A stretch of DNA of 64,000 nucleotides from Sabellastarte sp. h YS-2021 (lineage: Eukaryota > Annelida > Polychaeta > Sabellida > Sabellidae). The stretch is taken from the NCBI GenBank assembly GCA_964017235.1, contig OZ024927.1, positions 52,953,293-53,017,292 on the forward strand. Reading direction: 5' to 3'. Both the position numbers and the translations under genes were made by a program. The notes under the pieces are model-generated. The model was not told the DNA's origin and ran no database searches. It saw only the letters and a list, made by a program, of their open reading frames with translations. Below, piece by piece: positions 35,602-48,235 of this stretch (the stretch's first letter is position 1; each line of letters opens with the position of its first letter).

Positions 35602-36990
35602 ATTGAAAACCTGACTTTAAAATAATTTCAGTCTATATTTGAAATTTAAATCCACTGGATATTGTGTTTGATAGATGTCCACAAAAACTACAGTAACATT
35701 TTTTCTTGCTGTTTTTTTTTTAAATTTCATTACCTCAATTACATATACACAAATTGCTATACATGATGCACACTCCCCAAGGCCCCCCAACACAGTAAGA
35801 CAAGTAAATGGGATTATTATTATATTGTTATTACACTCTGTACATAAAATGTGACTACTAATACTTTTTTACTGTTAATTATAATCAATGTTACACACAC
35901 ATATAAAGGTGTTATCACACAACATGTTAACATACATTAATATATATCTCTACACATGTTATCCTGAGCTGGCAAGATCTAATTTGTCTGTGACCACCGT
36001 CAGAAACCTGAACGCACTGAAGGTCAAAATGTCAAAGGTCACCACAAGGTCAAGCCAATGCAGGCCCATGATAACCACCCAATTCCAGGTTGAAGGAGGT
36101 CAACGTCATATTAAGGCCCAGTAGAGGCCCAGGAGATGGTTCCATGAAATCTAACCCGACAACGTTCTAAATTAACAAGGTCATACATGTGAGACAACCC
36201 ACTCCTGGGTTCCCAGATCTATCCCTACAATGTGAAGGCCCATTATGAGACCCTTCCCATTACGACCACCTTTTACAACCCAGTATCCATATATAAATCA
36301 AGTTATTAGTTGACATGTATGTAGGTAATCTGTATGGAAAGACAACTATATACAAAGGGCCCAAAGATGGCTAGCCCAAATTTGACTATGATTAGTACCT
36401 GATATATGAGAAATGTGTAAAGTTACTAAAATAGCAAATGTAAAAGAAACGTTCTTGACTTATAGTTCATTCAAAACATATCAGAGTGTAATAATTAAAA
36501 TATACATAAAACAAGTAAAGGTTAAAACATAAAACAGTTCACCACATTACGAAGGCAAGTGTTTGTGGGGTAAATCTGATCCCTGTGCTGATGATCCTGT
36601 ATGATTTCTACTATAACCTGCGTATAGTGTATTCAGGTAGAGCAATGGCTAGTTTGACTGTTACTGTTGAAAACAACTACTGTCACAAAGTCCTATGGAG
36701 ATAATTATGAAGTAACAGCTAATAGACATGATAAATGCACAATGTCTGGTACTGTAAAGCTTTATGAGTATTTAAGAATCATCTGATGAAATGAAATTTC
36801 CAAGGCAGTTCTTAGTATAAATTATGACATATCTGTGCGGCCCATGGTGAGGTTAATATATGATGCGAACATAAGATAGTTATAAGTTCACTTGCAATAA
36901 CATAAATACTGCATTCATAACCATGAGAAACCAGTAATGTGGAAGACAAATTGTTAAACCAATGACGATGACACAGCAACCACATGATAA
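35602..36990. other. No gene; GGTCA-rich repeat remnant inside
   Basis: Between about 36010 and 36130 the phrases AAGGTCAAAATGTCAAAGGTC and ACAAGGTCAAGCCAATGCAGG (split here) resemble the block at 40734-41060. Otherwise nothing is recognised. Confidence 0.4.
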
Positions 36991-37019
36991 ATGTTGTTGT
37001 AGATCTGATCTGTGGAGAT

Positions 37020-37084
37020 TTCAATACATGTGTTCCTGGGGCCATCCATACATTTCAATACATGTGTTCCTGGGGCCAACCATA
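37020..37084. repeat. Short tandem duplication, about 33-37 bp
   Basis: TTTCAATACATGTGTTCCTG followed by GGGCCA occurs twice in a row, at about 37018 and 37054, with one substitution (CATCC versus CAACC) after the unit. Confidence 0.85.
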
Positions 37085-37129
37085 CACACAATACTAACAC
37101 AATTCTTCTTTGTATGCGCGATTTTTCAG

Positions 37130-37790
37130 CAACATGCCCATATGTGAAGACATAACTAATCATAACACACACACACTTTTCCTGTGTAGCCCAAAAGCAA
37201 GAGAACCAATGGAAGGTCCCAAAGCTATAAATCTGCCACAGCCAATACTAGATACAATCGATGACGGTACTAACAGAAGAGCCATAGAAGGGTGCAACTC
37301 GGCCATCTGCAGCAGGCCGTTGTCCAGCATATGGGAAAAGGCGCATCCAAATGGAGCACTTCTGATATCATGATCGGCGGTTGATGGTAGTAAATGTAAC
37401 CCTTCTGTGTGCAAACTTCACAGAAGGTGGCTGCCGCGCCTGAAGTTGTTCAATAACCCAACCAGGAGTAGATAGCAGATCTTAGAAGTCCAAGTGACAT
37501 CATAAAGCGAAGGAGGAGTGAATTGGTCATCGTGTCCTTAAGTAGGTCCAGGAAAGCAGTCCCACGTGCAGCCATTGGCAGCCCCCGACAGCCAGACAGC
37601 CTAAAACCGAACAATCTGACAAAAGCATCACCGACATTGACATGGGGATGGGGGGGGGTAAAATATCTTGGTTTCAATGCGTACTGGTCTGTGGTCAATG
37701 TCAAAGTGACACCACATGGATATAAAAGGCAAAAACAGGCGGGGGGGTCAGCCAATGAGAGGAGAAGTCAAGAAACCATACCACACCAAT
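37130..37790. other. G+C-richer island with unassigned frames
   Basis: This stretch is visibly richer in G+C than its surroundings. Minus-strand frames at 37160-37414 and 37450-37755 are open for 84 and 101 codons, but neither matches a family I know, and plus-strand frames are open too. The minus-strand residues around GRFIALGPSIGSLAFGL look protein-like. It may be a decayed mobile-element protein or an isolated exon; I cannot tell which strand codes. Confidence 0.3.
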
Positions 37791-37975
37791 GATACCTAAA
37801 ATAAAACTGCTTTTTTAAGGTGGGGCCAACAGGAGTGAGCCCCCAGGACACCTTGATGTCCAAGGACACTGCCACATACACATATTATAAGCCTGATGCA
37901 GATACTGAAAAGACCAATATGGTATTGTTCCAGGCTTTTGTCAAGGAATGAACACCAAAACTGGTTTTGCAAGAA

Positions 37976-38185
37976 AAACAAGAGCACTCAGAGCAGATCC
38001 ATATCGTGATCCAGATCACTCCCAAAATTTAATCATTTCTTCCTGTTACTTTTTGAGACATATCCTGAAAATTTCATCAAAATCCGTCCATAACTTTTTG
38101 AGTTATCTTGTTCACAAACAAACAGACGGACAGACAAACCCAGGCGAAAACATAACCTCCTTGGCGGAGGTAATAAGCGGTAAAT
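37976..38185 (+). repeat. Family C repeat, copy 2
   Basis: The copy starts AAGAGCACTCAGAGCAGATC, contains GATCCAGATCACTCCCAAAA, TCAAAATCCGTCCATAAC and AAACAGACGGACAGAC, and ends CCTCCTTGGCGGAGGTAATAA. It is the shortest and cleanest copy (about 200 bp) and gives the best consensus for the family. Confidence 0.8.
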
Positions 38186-39150
38186 ATATTTTGAAGTTCA
38201 TTGAAACTGTGATTTCTTGCTGTTACAGTTTTCTTGCAATTTATGAAAACATTTATGTTTTTATGGCATAGTTATATGTAAATTGCTACAACTTAAACAT
38301 TGGCGAAAATCGGTTGCTGTGAAACACTGTGAAACTGGGTTGTCACAGGTTTTTGATGAATTATTAATAATAAAAATTAACCTGTGCAGAATTTATTTAA
38401 ATTAGTTCTCCAGTGAAGTATGAAAGTTATACAGGATGTTATACATGCTAATCAATGACAATTGCAAAAGAACCCAGTCACCTTGTAGCTACAGAAAACA
38501 TTACCAGGAAGCATTGAATGGTGCCTTGGGAACCATACTGATGAAGATGACCAGTTAAGGGGTGGGGCAATTTATGGCTGTAAACAGGGTGAATCAGACT
38601 GATGTACCCATACCCCTGAAAGCACATTAAAACAATTAATGACAAAGACCTCAAAACTGCTGTCATCTTGTCAAATAGTCATTTGATACACAATGTCAGT
38701 CAAGATTAATATTTTCGTGTATTTGTCCTGGAAAATACAAAACTATGTCAAAGTTATACAGATAATATGAGTTTAGACGAGTGTATGTTTGTATATTTCA
38801 GTTACAATTCTATTGAATTTGCTTACAATTACATTTTTTGTTGCTTTTATCAATGACTTGTGACTTCATATTATATGTCTGTTTTGTTACATTACTGAAT
38901 CTAATTCTTATAGTACATTCATAGCGCTTAATCTTTATCTTAAAGACAGGCTCCAGATGCATAATACAGAAAAGCTGAGATCCCAAATCATATAACCAGA
39001 GACATAGCAGTGCAACTGAGGGACCAGGAAAAAGCTAGGGTGGGTATGCTTTTTCAAAGAGATAAGTCAACTTCTTTCTGAATGAGGAGAGAGAAGTGGC
39101 TGAATGTACATTGTCAAGTAAATTATACAAAATCTTTGGAGAATGTTATA
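38186..39150. other. No recognised gene
   Basis: A+T-rich sequence without a recognisable frame, ending at the LINE relic. Confidence 0.5.
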
Positions 39151-39169
39151 CAATGCTGAGGCCACCAAA

Positions 39170-40640
39170 GTGCTTAGTTGACCTATTATACTGATGAGGC
39201 AAAGTGTGGAACCTCACCCACCATAGAACTAGACTTTACGAGTAGTGTACAGACTGTGTATAGGTTTAAGAAAGGGCTTAAAATATTTAGGATAACACTT
39301 TGTAGGAACTTTTACAGCAGAGTATTGTTCAGTTGGCAGCCAATGAAGAGTCTTTCTAACAGGAGTGAGGTGTGAGGACTTGGTGGTATTAGTAACAATT
39401 TTAGCAAGATTGTTCTGGGTAGATTGCAGCTTGTGAAGATCAAGAGCAGAAAAAATCATGAACATGGAATTTCAGTAGTCAACTTGACTACCAGCCAAGG
39501 CATTTGCAGTCATAAGAACAGCATCACTTGTGATATACCCTCTGAGAAGCTTGAGATCCCTTGTTTGAGCAAACGAAGCCTTACAGGTGTTCAGAATATG
39601 CCTAGAGATAGATAAATCTGAGTCGAACAACACACAACAAGGTTCCTGATTGCATTGGCAGAAGAGAGGAAATTACCAAGTGTGTTACCTGAGGAAATTA
39701 ATTGGGAGTTTTTAACTTTGCATCTTTGAACCAAATAAAATTAACTCGGTTTGATGGGGATTAAGTTTCAGCGTGTTTATTACACACATTCTTTCTGCAT
39801 ATCGTTAGCATAAAAGTGGAATCTTATGCCAGGATGATTTTGAATAACTATGGTGGGTAGAGTAGTGTATCATGAGAATAGTATCAGACAGGGACAGGCA
39901 AATCATGCAAGAGCTTCTTAGCGTCAGCAAGAATAGTGCTAATTTTGATGCGTTATAGCGATTGAAGAGGAAAGACTTGAACCAGTCCAGAGCTATACCA
40001 CAAACACCAAACCAAGAAGTCAGACTATCTATGAGCATACTGTGATCACTGGTATCAAATGCAGATTTGTCAAGTGGTACAACAGCAGTTGCTTTACCTC
40101 TAACAAGAGTGACATGGACTTCATTCTTAATCAACTGCAATGTAGTCGAGTGACCAAGTTTATAAACGTCAACATGGATGTTGAAGCCTCAACAGATTAA
40201 AACAGAGGAATTAAGTTAAGATAGAGATTGAAAGAGATTGAAGAATTCATCAAAAATGCATCAGATCATGAGCTAGGTGGCCGATAAACACATGCTATCA
40301 CAAAAGGTCTAGATCAACCTTTGGCAATGACAATATTTTCAAAGGACATATAGGAAGGACTGCAAATGATTTTAAACTCTGTATTATAATTGACAGAAAA
40401 GCCAACACCACAACAAGGACCATGAGTTAGGTGTTTGACACAGTTTATACTTAAGTGGAGTTATAGAGCAAAGCAAACTGTGTCAGTTGGACATATGTGT
40501 GTCTCAGACATTGTAAGTAGGTTCAGTGACCAAGTGGACATAATATCCGAAATGCTGGGATCCTTATTTCGAACAGACCAACAGTTGACAACAGTTCCCA
40601 GCAAGTTGAAAGAAAGAGGAACATGGGAAATAAAATTTTA
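39170..40640 (-). pseudogene. L2/CR1-like LINE relic with internal deletion
   Basis: Read from 40640 down: SVRNKDPSISDIM and LTMSETHICP (start of the APE-type endonuclease), GVGFSVNYN, PSYMSFENIVIAKG, ACVYRPPSS, then traces of FNIHVDV. After a deletion the frame at 40140 gives LQLIKNEVHVTLVRGKATAV and FDTSDHSMLIDSLTSWFGV then LDWFKSFLFNR. At 39465-39300 ALDLHKLQSTQNNLAKIV and TPVRKTLHWLPT mark the C-terminal part. Several frameshifts and stops, and no catalytic YADD block. So the copy kept bits of both endonuclease and RT but is long dead. Confidence 0.85.
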
Positions 40641-40733
40641 TTCTTTAACTTTGTAAAACTACTTGATCTTTTAGAGAAACACATGATAAAATTTTATTAC
40701 AGTTTATATTATTATTATTCATGTGTGACCTAG

Positions 40734-41060
40734 GCTGGCCAAGCAACCTGCCAAAAACTGAGCTAAAGAGGTCAAATCCAAATGACAAATGACCTACAGG
40801 TCAAAGCAAGGTCAAGCCAAACAAGACAATGCAAAGGAAAGGCAGACAGATTGGGCAGCAATATATAACTGATTTTAGAGTTCATTGCTTGGAATAATTT
40901 AACTCTGTCCAATCTACCTGCCAACCCAATAATAAGCCGTACCAGGCCAGAAATGAAATTAACCTGGAAGGTCATAGGTGAACGACCTGCAAGGTCAAAG
41001 TCAGGCCAAAGCCAAATCCGACGACCCCGAAGTAAGGGAGGTAAGTTGGCCAGCAAATAG
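40734..41060. repeat. Two diverged tandem copies of a GGTCAAAG-rich unit
   Basis: ATGACCTACAGGTCAAAGCA (first copy) and ACGACCTGCAAGGTCAAAGT (second) are followed in both by a GGTCAAGCCAAA-like word and end in a GGCAGCAA / GGCCAGCAA word. The spacing is about 190 bp. A related phrase occurs near 36040. Confidence 0.6.
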
Positions 41061-41299
41061 TCAGTGTATTCCAATATACTGCTAACACACTGAGATAATG
41101 TATAAAATCTTTTAAAATTTTGATATTAACATTTATATGACAATTCTTTAATCCAGTGTGTATACAAGATCTGGCAATAAAGAAGCACCCAAGCCCCAGT
41201 AGTACTAGGGAAGTAGTTTACGTTGAAAGGCAAGTGACACAGGGTTGGACAGAGACAGAGGAGGAAAGATAGGTCCATGCTGAGTCTGATTTTCAAGTC

Positions 41300-41400
41300 C
41301 CGTGTTTCATAATGTGTTCAAGGGACATAATATCTGAAATGCTGGTATCCTTATTTCGAACAGACCGAAAGTTGACAACACTGAAGGACACAGGACCTGG
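41300..41400 (-). pseudogene. Second copy of the LINE endonuclease start
   Basis: ACATAATATCTGAAATGCTG followed by GTATCCTTATTTCGAACAGACC repeats, with few changes, the sequence at 40540-40585. On the minus strand it is the SVRNKD...ISDIM start of an L2-type endonuclease. Only about 80 bp are shared, so it is a short fragment of the same LINE family or a local duplication. Confidence 0.7.
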
Positions 41401-43094
41401 ATTTAAGGCTATATCATCACATGGTAAAAGTAAAACAGAAATTCTCCTTTACTTATCAGTAGAGGGAAAATATTCACCATTATGGCTACAACATACCTAC
41501 CTGAAGGATCCAGGGAGTGGTAGGCTAGAATCATGAGCGCTCTTAGGGACAAAGAACTCTGTACCCTTATGTGATAGGTTGACAGAGAAGAAGTACAGAA
41601 GGATCAGACAAAGTTGATATACATCACTGAATCAGGAATAAATACACATACTCCCCCAGTGGCCTTCTTACAATTTAGTAATACTCATTCCTGTAAGTGT
41701 CTGACTACACTACCCGAATAAGCCTGCTGAAAACGAGAGATCACTAAGCAAACAGGACACCATAAAGAAAAGAGAGGGCCTAAAAATAGTGGAGATACTG
41801 GAACATGTACAATCTATCGATAAAAAGGTAAAAAACAATAAATGGAAGAACCAGAAACAGTGGAGACCATGAGAACATAAAAAAGTAAACGTATACAGAA
41901 AATTTTCAACCGATAATTCCCGAATGGTGGGCGATAATACCCAAAATTATCAAAAAGAAGCTAGAACATCAGAGGGAAAAGCAAGCAAAATCTATTATTT
42001 GCCAGAATGATATACATTGTCTACAAAAAGGGAATCAAAAGCCATAATGCATTTGACTGAAGATGATATGTTCTGTAAAAATATTTGAAAATGGCGTCTC
42101 TGTAGCTGATATGGTACATTACATGTATTTCACTCGTGACTGTAGTACAAGCTATTAGTTAATTATCAACAACACATCTAAAACAAAAATAAAACATGTG
42201 AAATAAATGGCATTTCATTTTACAAATAATAGCATACAATTGGAAATATCTAGTAGACATCAATTGCACACACTTTTTAAAAAACCATTTGTCAACATTT
42301 CTTCGTGTAAAAAGGCCAACCATTAACTTTATGTGATTGAATGTTTTTTTTTCGATAACATAAAAAAACAGATATTAAACCATGGGAAAATGCTTTCTAT
42401 GTTCTTATATTGCTTATCCATGGGTACCACTCTATTTTAGGTTATTAAACTGTAATGCTTCTCCTGGGAGATACATAAATCTCAAATTGCAGTGTCAAGT
42501 AATATGAGGCTCGGTGAGATTTATGCCTTATAAATTTGATTAACTAAAAAACCCCTTTTAGTTCAAAATATAAATAGGATCCTGTGAACAATGGTGTAGT
42601 GAGGCTATACATTATTTTATTGTATAAATAGATCTTTTTGTCTTCAAAACAGACCTAATTCCCTTGCAAAATACAATTGACTGAATCAACTTCTCCTGTG
42701 ACACAAAAGGTCGCCTCAATTCCCTTTTTTTCACTGGGAATTTTGATATGGTGCAGCATTAAAATAAATTACCAAGCTCTTAATATCTTTAGAAAGGTGT
42801 GGACGTTTTATTAGTTCCATCAGTTGGCACTAGCATTGCCTGGGCTGTCTTTCACCCCAATTGTGATTTGACATTTGTACTAACAGTCATAATCTTTGAA
42901 TGCTCTAATTATATTTACTTATTACCTATTTATTAACTTTATCTTGTACGTGTGTTCTTGTGAGTGTTTGTTCATCTACGTTCCAGATAAAGGAGAGGTC
43001 TGTCTGAATTTTTGTATGTTGGTAGAACTTGACCAAAACAAGAAGTGATTAAGTTCAGATCATACGGAGACTCTGAGCTGCCAAAATTTATTTT
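41401..43094. other. No recognised gene
   Basis: A+T-rich DNA, nothing recognised. Confidence 0.5.
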
Positions 43095-43220
43095 ATATTA
43101 AGTCGAATATACGACTTAGTATCTTGTATATATGACTTACTATCTTGTATATATGACTTAATAACTCGTATATTCGACTTATTATCTTGTATATACGACT
43201 TACTATCTCGTATATATGAC
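43095..43220 (+). repeat. 21-bp satellite, array 1 (3' flank of the LINE)
   Basis: Six units of a 21-bp repeat (GACTTAGTATCTTGTATATAT and variants with GACTTAATAACTCG). It is in the same orientation as the array at 47855-48235, and the Tx1/L1-like LINE lies exactly between them. Confidence 0.93.
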
Positions 43221-43474
43221 TTTTTTTTTTCTTTTTTTTTTCTTTTTTTTTTTTTGTATTTTTTTTTCTGAAGGATATATACATACAGGCAGATACCTTA
43301 ACAATCACAAGCTATATTTTTCCATTCAATTTTTCCCATAAAGAACACTGCAGACCAAAAGAAACAGTTTTCTAAATGGCCCCAAGAAAAATAAAATAAA
43401 TAAATATCATTAGAACCAGTAAACACAGAAAAAAAACTAAATGTTGTCTTTTGTGAAAACTTTCTTGAAATGTT

Positions 43475-45646
43475 TTAGATGCCTATTCCTGTAAACAAAT
43501 TTTGCCACACAGCCCACTTTTTGGAAAACGCTCTGTTTTGATACTTTATCTCATTTAAACACTTTTGTTCTATAAACATTTTCTTCATTTCTTTTTGTAA
43601 ATAATAAATATTTATTTTAAAGTCATTCCTTGAACACCAATAAAGGTATTTCCTTGTAACCAGGAGGATTAAATTTAAAGGCCAAAAGTGTTTATCATAG
43701 GTTAAATAGCCCAAAATTTTCATGCTATCTGTAATGTTAAAATTTATTGCCAATTTATTTTGGATCCATATTTTAACATTCTCCCATAATACATTTGCCT
43801 TTTCACATTTACTGAACAAGTGATCAATACTCTCTACTGATGTTTTACAAAGACCGCATTCATTATTCTCTGCTATTTTAACCTTCTTTAAATAATCCTT
43901 CGTTCCTAAAATTTTGAATAAAATACGGTACTGAAACCATGAATATTCATTATCTTGGATACAATTAAAACAGATTTTGTAAATCAAAGGCCAAAGATCT
44001 TTACACTCAGTATATTCTTTCTTCAGCATAGAATCCCAAATAAATTCACAAAGTGGTTTTACGTCATCAAGTTGTGCATTGTATAATTCATAATACTTCT
44101 TGCATCCTTGCCGAGACTGAATAATCAAATTCATGTGAGATGGGTACATTGGGCCAAAAGAGGTCGAGCAACTTATATTTTTGCCTGATAAATATTTGAT
44201 AATTTCTAATCTTACTGTAAAGTAATTAAAAATATTCAGGCTACAGTTATATTTCATTTTTAGGTGTTCATAAGTTAACATTTTACCTTCAGCATCAAGA
44301 AGGTCTCGGACATAATATATACCATGATTGAACCAATCTGGAAAATAAATTGGATTTTTAGAGATTTTTGAATTGTACCAAATACAACTTTGTAATAAAT
44401 CTGTATTGTTAGTGATTTCCTGTCTTTTGCATAGATCAGACCATTCAAACAAAATGTTTTGCCAAAAGGGATTTGATATTTTTTTCAGAAATTGAGAGCA
44501 CCATAAATCGCCAAATACAAGTACTTTATCAATATTGTTGTAAAGAGCATATAGTAATCTAAACCATTGCGAATTTTGATGAGTATATAGCTTTCTAACC
44601 CAACTAACTTTTAAAGCTTTTTCAAAATTACAAAGATTTGTCATTTTCAATCCCCCTTGCATATATTTTGAATTTATCGTAACTCTCTTAATTTTGTCAG
44701 GCCCTCCAGACCATATGAATGAGTACAGTAATTTATTCAAATCTTTCAGAAAAGTATCAGATCTTTCTATTGATGTTAGCATGTGTACGCATTTTGGTAT
44801 AAATAGTGTTTTAATCAAGACGATTTTTCCAATTGGTGTGAGATGTCTCACCCTCCACTTTTTCATTTCTTTTTGAATATTGTTAAGGGCTTTAGCATAA
44901 TTTTTTGATGGAATTTCATTTAAATTTGTTGTGAATTCTATACCAAGAAGATTAAAGTCTATGTTTCCCCAATTTAAGTTTTCCTTTATATTTAATTTTT
45001 CTTTTGAAAATCTTTTCCGGCCTATCCAGATAACTTTTGTCTTCTCCCTATTCATCCGAAGGCCTGAGAAGTCACCAAATACTTCTAATACATTCAGGGC
45101 TGTTTGTAGGGAGTGCTGACTACCATCGAGCATCAAGGTTGTGTCGTCTGCAAACTGTGTTAGCTTAAATTCATTTCCCCTAATCTTAATACCGATTATT
45201 TCCGGGTTTATTTTGATCAATTTTGCTAAAATTTCTGCTCCAATTATAAACAAATAAGGAGAGATGGGATCTCCCTGGTGGCAACCACGTTGTATTTGTA
45301 TTTTTTCTGACAAGAAACCACATTGTATTACATACGCTACAATATCTGTATTAAAAATTTTTATCCATTTTATCAAATTGTTATTATAGTCAAAAAAATT
45401 GAGAACTTTGTATAAAAATTTCCAGGAAAGAGAATCAAAAACCTTTTCAAAATCAATGAGTAGAAGTAGACCTGGAATATTCTTTACTTCAGTGGCATGC
45501 ATAATATCATATATAAGTCTAGTGGAATCACTAATAAATCTACCTTTTATAAAACCTGTTTGATTCTCCGAAATTATATTTTCTAAGGTATGTTTCAGTC
45601 TTTCAGCTATTGCACCAGAAGCCAGTTTATATATAACAGATAACAA
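43475..45646 (-). pseudogene. LINE ORF2, RT and C-terminal part (after frameshift)
   Basis: This 723-codon frame covers most of the reverse transcriptase: LLLIDFEKVFDSLSWKFL (first catalytic Asp), IQRGCHQGDPISPYLFIIG, and LTQFADDTTLMLDGS with the catalytic DD intact, then the thumb region. The C terminus has a Cys-Cys-His-Cys knuckle, CGLCKTSVESIDHLFSKC, usual for L1/Tx1-type ORF2. The motif order and RGC-QGDPISPYLF point to the L1/Tx1 group. The frame has no internal stop. It is separated from the endonuclease frame by one indel at about 45664-45670. Confidence 0.9.
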
Positions 45647-47321
45647 AGAGATAGGGCGCCAATTTTTTTATGAAATTACGATCCTTATCTGGTTTTGGCA
45701 GACAAGTAATGATACACTGTCGTAATGATGTCGATAACAGTCCTTTTGTGAAACAGTAGTTTAATGAATTCGCAATAAAAAATTTTAGTTTCCCCCAAAA
45801 TACTTTCAGAAATTCCGCTGTTATGCCATCGATACCAGGGGTTTTGTTGTGTTTCATTTTTTTAAGAATGAATCCTAATTCTTTTACAGTTAAAAATTTT
45901 CCTAAATCCTCATTTGCTGTAGTTTTATTATTGTTTTTCAAGCCCAGTTTCTCAAAATCAAAGTCCATCAATCTGTCATCCCTACTTTGAAATAAATTGG
46001 CGTAAAATTTTCTTACATGATGGAGTATGTCCTTTTGGTCAGTAACAATTGACCTATCATTTAAATGGACCTTCTTAATTGTCTTTTCAATAAAATTTTT
46101 GTTTTCAAGGTTACAGAAAAACTTGCTCGGTTTTTCACCTTCCTGTAACCACTGTTGTCGAGACCTCACCGAATTTCCCTTTAATTTGACTTTTCTTAAA
46201 GCCATCAGTTCCTGTCGTTTGTCATGAAGAAGTTCTGTATTCGAGGATTGCAGTTGTTCACTTGCCTCTAAAGTTTCAATATCTTTAATTAAGGTGTTTT
46301 CAAGATGGACACGTTTTTTCTTTTCAAAAGTAGCAAACTTAATAGTCTCTCCACGGATTCTGAGGAGAAGCATTTCTAAAAATACATCATTGTCAATTGT
46401 GAATTGAATGTCAGAGTAGTTTTCATTTAAAAATTCCACACTGTACAGTGGAATAGCATACTTTTGCTTTTCTTCAACAATAATTTTATTGATAAGATTC
46501 AAATATTTAGTATTTTCCAGTAGACTGTTATTAAATTTCCAAACTCCTTTGCCATGATTAAATTTATTTAACAAAATTTCCAATTCAGTTTTTGAATGAT
46601 CAGATCTGTAACTAAGCCTTATTTCACACTTATTTATAATATCCAGAATGGTAGAAGATGCTATAAACATGTCTAGTCTGGCTTGTTTAATTGGATTTTT
46701 CCGTCTCCAAGTATAACGTTTGGTATTGGGATGCAAATTTCTGTATATATCACACAAGTCATGGTCCTCTAATATTTTCAAAACTGTGTCTCTTGCCTTT
46801 GGGTTATTCAAAAGTTTATAATTATTTGTGTCTAGCTCAGGATTTAAAACCAAATTAAAATCTCCACATATGATATTGTAGTCTGCATTTTCCTCTTGTA
46901 ACATATTTTCAATTTCATGAAAAAACCCTGGACTGTCTTTGTTAGGTCCATATAGTGTGATGAGATTAATGATGATAGAACTTAACTTTAACACAATTTT
47001 TAAAAAGTTGCCATTTTTGTCGCTTTTTAGAGACAATACCTTATGCTCAAAATTATTATTTAAAAAAATAGCTACCCCGCGAGAATTGGTTTTACTGCCA
47101 CTCAGATAAATTTCACCATCCCATAGTTTTTTCAGTTCTGGAATATCATTTTCTATTAAATGGGTATCTTGTAAACAAAGAATATTAACTTTGTTTTCTT
47201 TAAAATATGTTAAGACATCAATTTTCTTTTCTTGGTTCCTTAAGCCTTGACAGTTTGCAGACAACACTTTGATGCTATTTTGTACATGCATTTTGGATTT
47301 TAGTGAATGCACTCCCCCCAT
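45627..47321 (-). pseudogene. LINE ORF2, endonuclease and start of RT (before frameshift)
   Basis: The 564-codon frame opens with MGGVHSLKSK and an APE-type endonuclease: IKVLSANCQGLRN, ILCLQDTHL, LITLYGPNKDSP, IICGDFNLVLNP and LSYRSDHSKTELEI. A coiled, charged linker follows, then NKTPGIDGITAEFLKVFW at the entry of the RT. It runs out of frame at PKPDKDRNF...; the plus strand has seven T at 45664-45670 where six would keep the frame, so one extra base separates the two halves. All endonuclease landmark residues are present. Confidence 0.9.
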
Positions 47322-47854
47322 TTGTCACAGGAACAGTAAAAACAAACTTGCTAAGATTAAATTGTTGAGCAATTTTAAAGCTACAAAAAACACTTCTCTT
47401 CACTTTATGGCACAAACATTTCTGAAAAAGTAATTCATCCATAAATATTTTTACACAAAAGATGACATAGGTATATGGATAGGTTTTAAAATTAATTCTC
47501 CAATATAGCCTGTCTACAAATATTTTTAGATCAATAGCATGTGTTCGGTTGTTAAGGTTTATTTGCTGCCAAACCATGGATGTGTGAAATAAGTGGCACT
47601 TAACTAGAGCAACATGTCTTAATGTCATTTACTTATCCTATATCTCAAGAAAACCTCATTTCAGCATTTCAATTGAATTTTACCATAGTACTTCTAAACC
47701 TACTTATCAGATGTATCATTGTGGTAACATTTTGGAAAAAAGCTTCTATTCTTTGGAATCTAGATGCTAGAAACCTAGAAATTTAGTTTCTTTACCAGGT
47801 AATACAAAACAAACATTTGTAATATAAAAATAAGGTCTAAAATAAACCAAAATA

Positions 47855-48235
47855 TATATATGACTTAGTATCTTGTATATACGACTTAGTATCTCATATA
47901 TACAACTTAATAACTTGTATATATGACTTTTTTAGTATCTCGTATATACGACCTAATAACTTGTATATACGACTTAGTATCTCATATATACGACATAATA
48001 ACTTGTATATACGACTTAGTATCTTGTATGTACAACTTACTATATCATATATACGACTTAATAACTTGTATATATGACTTAATAACTTGTATATACGACT
48101 TAGTATCTCGTATATACGACTTAATAACTTGTATATACAACCTAGTATATCATATATATGACTTAATAACTCGTATATATGACTGAGTATCTAATATATA
48201 CCACTTAGTATCTCCTATATACCACTTAGTTTTAA
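47855..48235 (+). repeat. 21-bp satellite, array 2
   Basis: About 18 units of 21 bp. Two variants, GACTTAGTATCTCGTATATA and GACTTAATAACTTGTATATA, tend to alternate, giving a 42-bp higher-order unit. The unit is a multiple of three, which produces open frames with a seven-residue repeat (IYDLVSR-like); not a gene. Confidence 0.95.

Larger units (their letters stand above)
43221..47854 (-). mobile_element. Tx1/L1-like LINE inserted in a satellite array
   Basis: A 4.6-kb non-LTR retrotransposon on the minus strand. It has an A-rich 3' tail (T-rich on plus, 43221-43272), one long ORF2 split by a single frameshift, and about 0.5 kb of sequence before the ORF. No ORF1 is recognised, so it may be 5'-truncated. 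TATATATGAC lies on both sides (43211-43220 and 47855-47864), which could be a target-site duplication but is also part of the satellite unit. Confidence 0.88.

Noticed and set aside
47275-47628. 117-codon minus-strand frame ahead of the LINE ORF2, as an ORF1
   Set aside because: It has no zinc knuckle, coiled coil or RRM-like feature and overlaps the ORF2 start in another frame.
47923-48186. Open frame with seven-residue repeats (and the frames at 48461-48832 and 43093-43308)
   Set aside because: They are produced by the 21-bp satellite, whose length is a multiple of three; open on both strands and without unique sequence.
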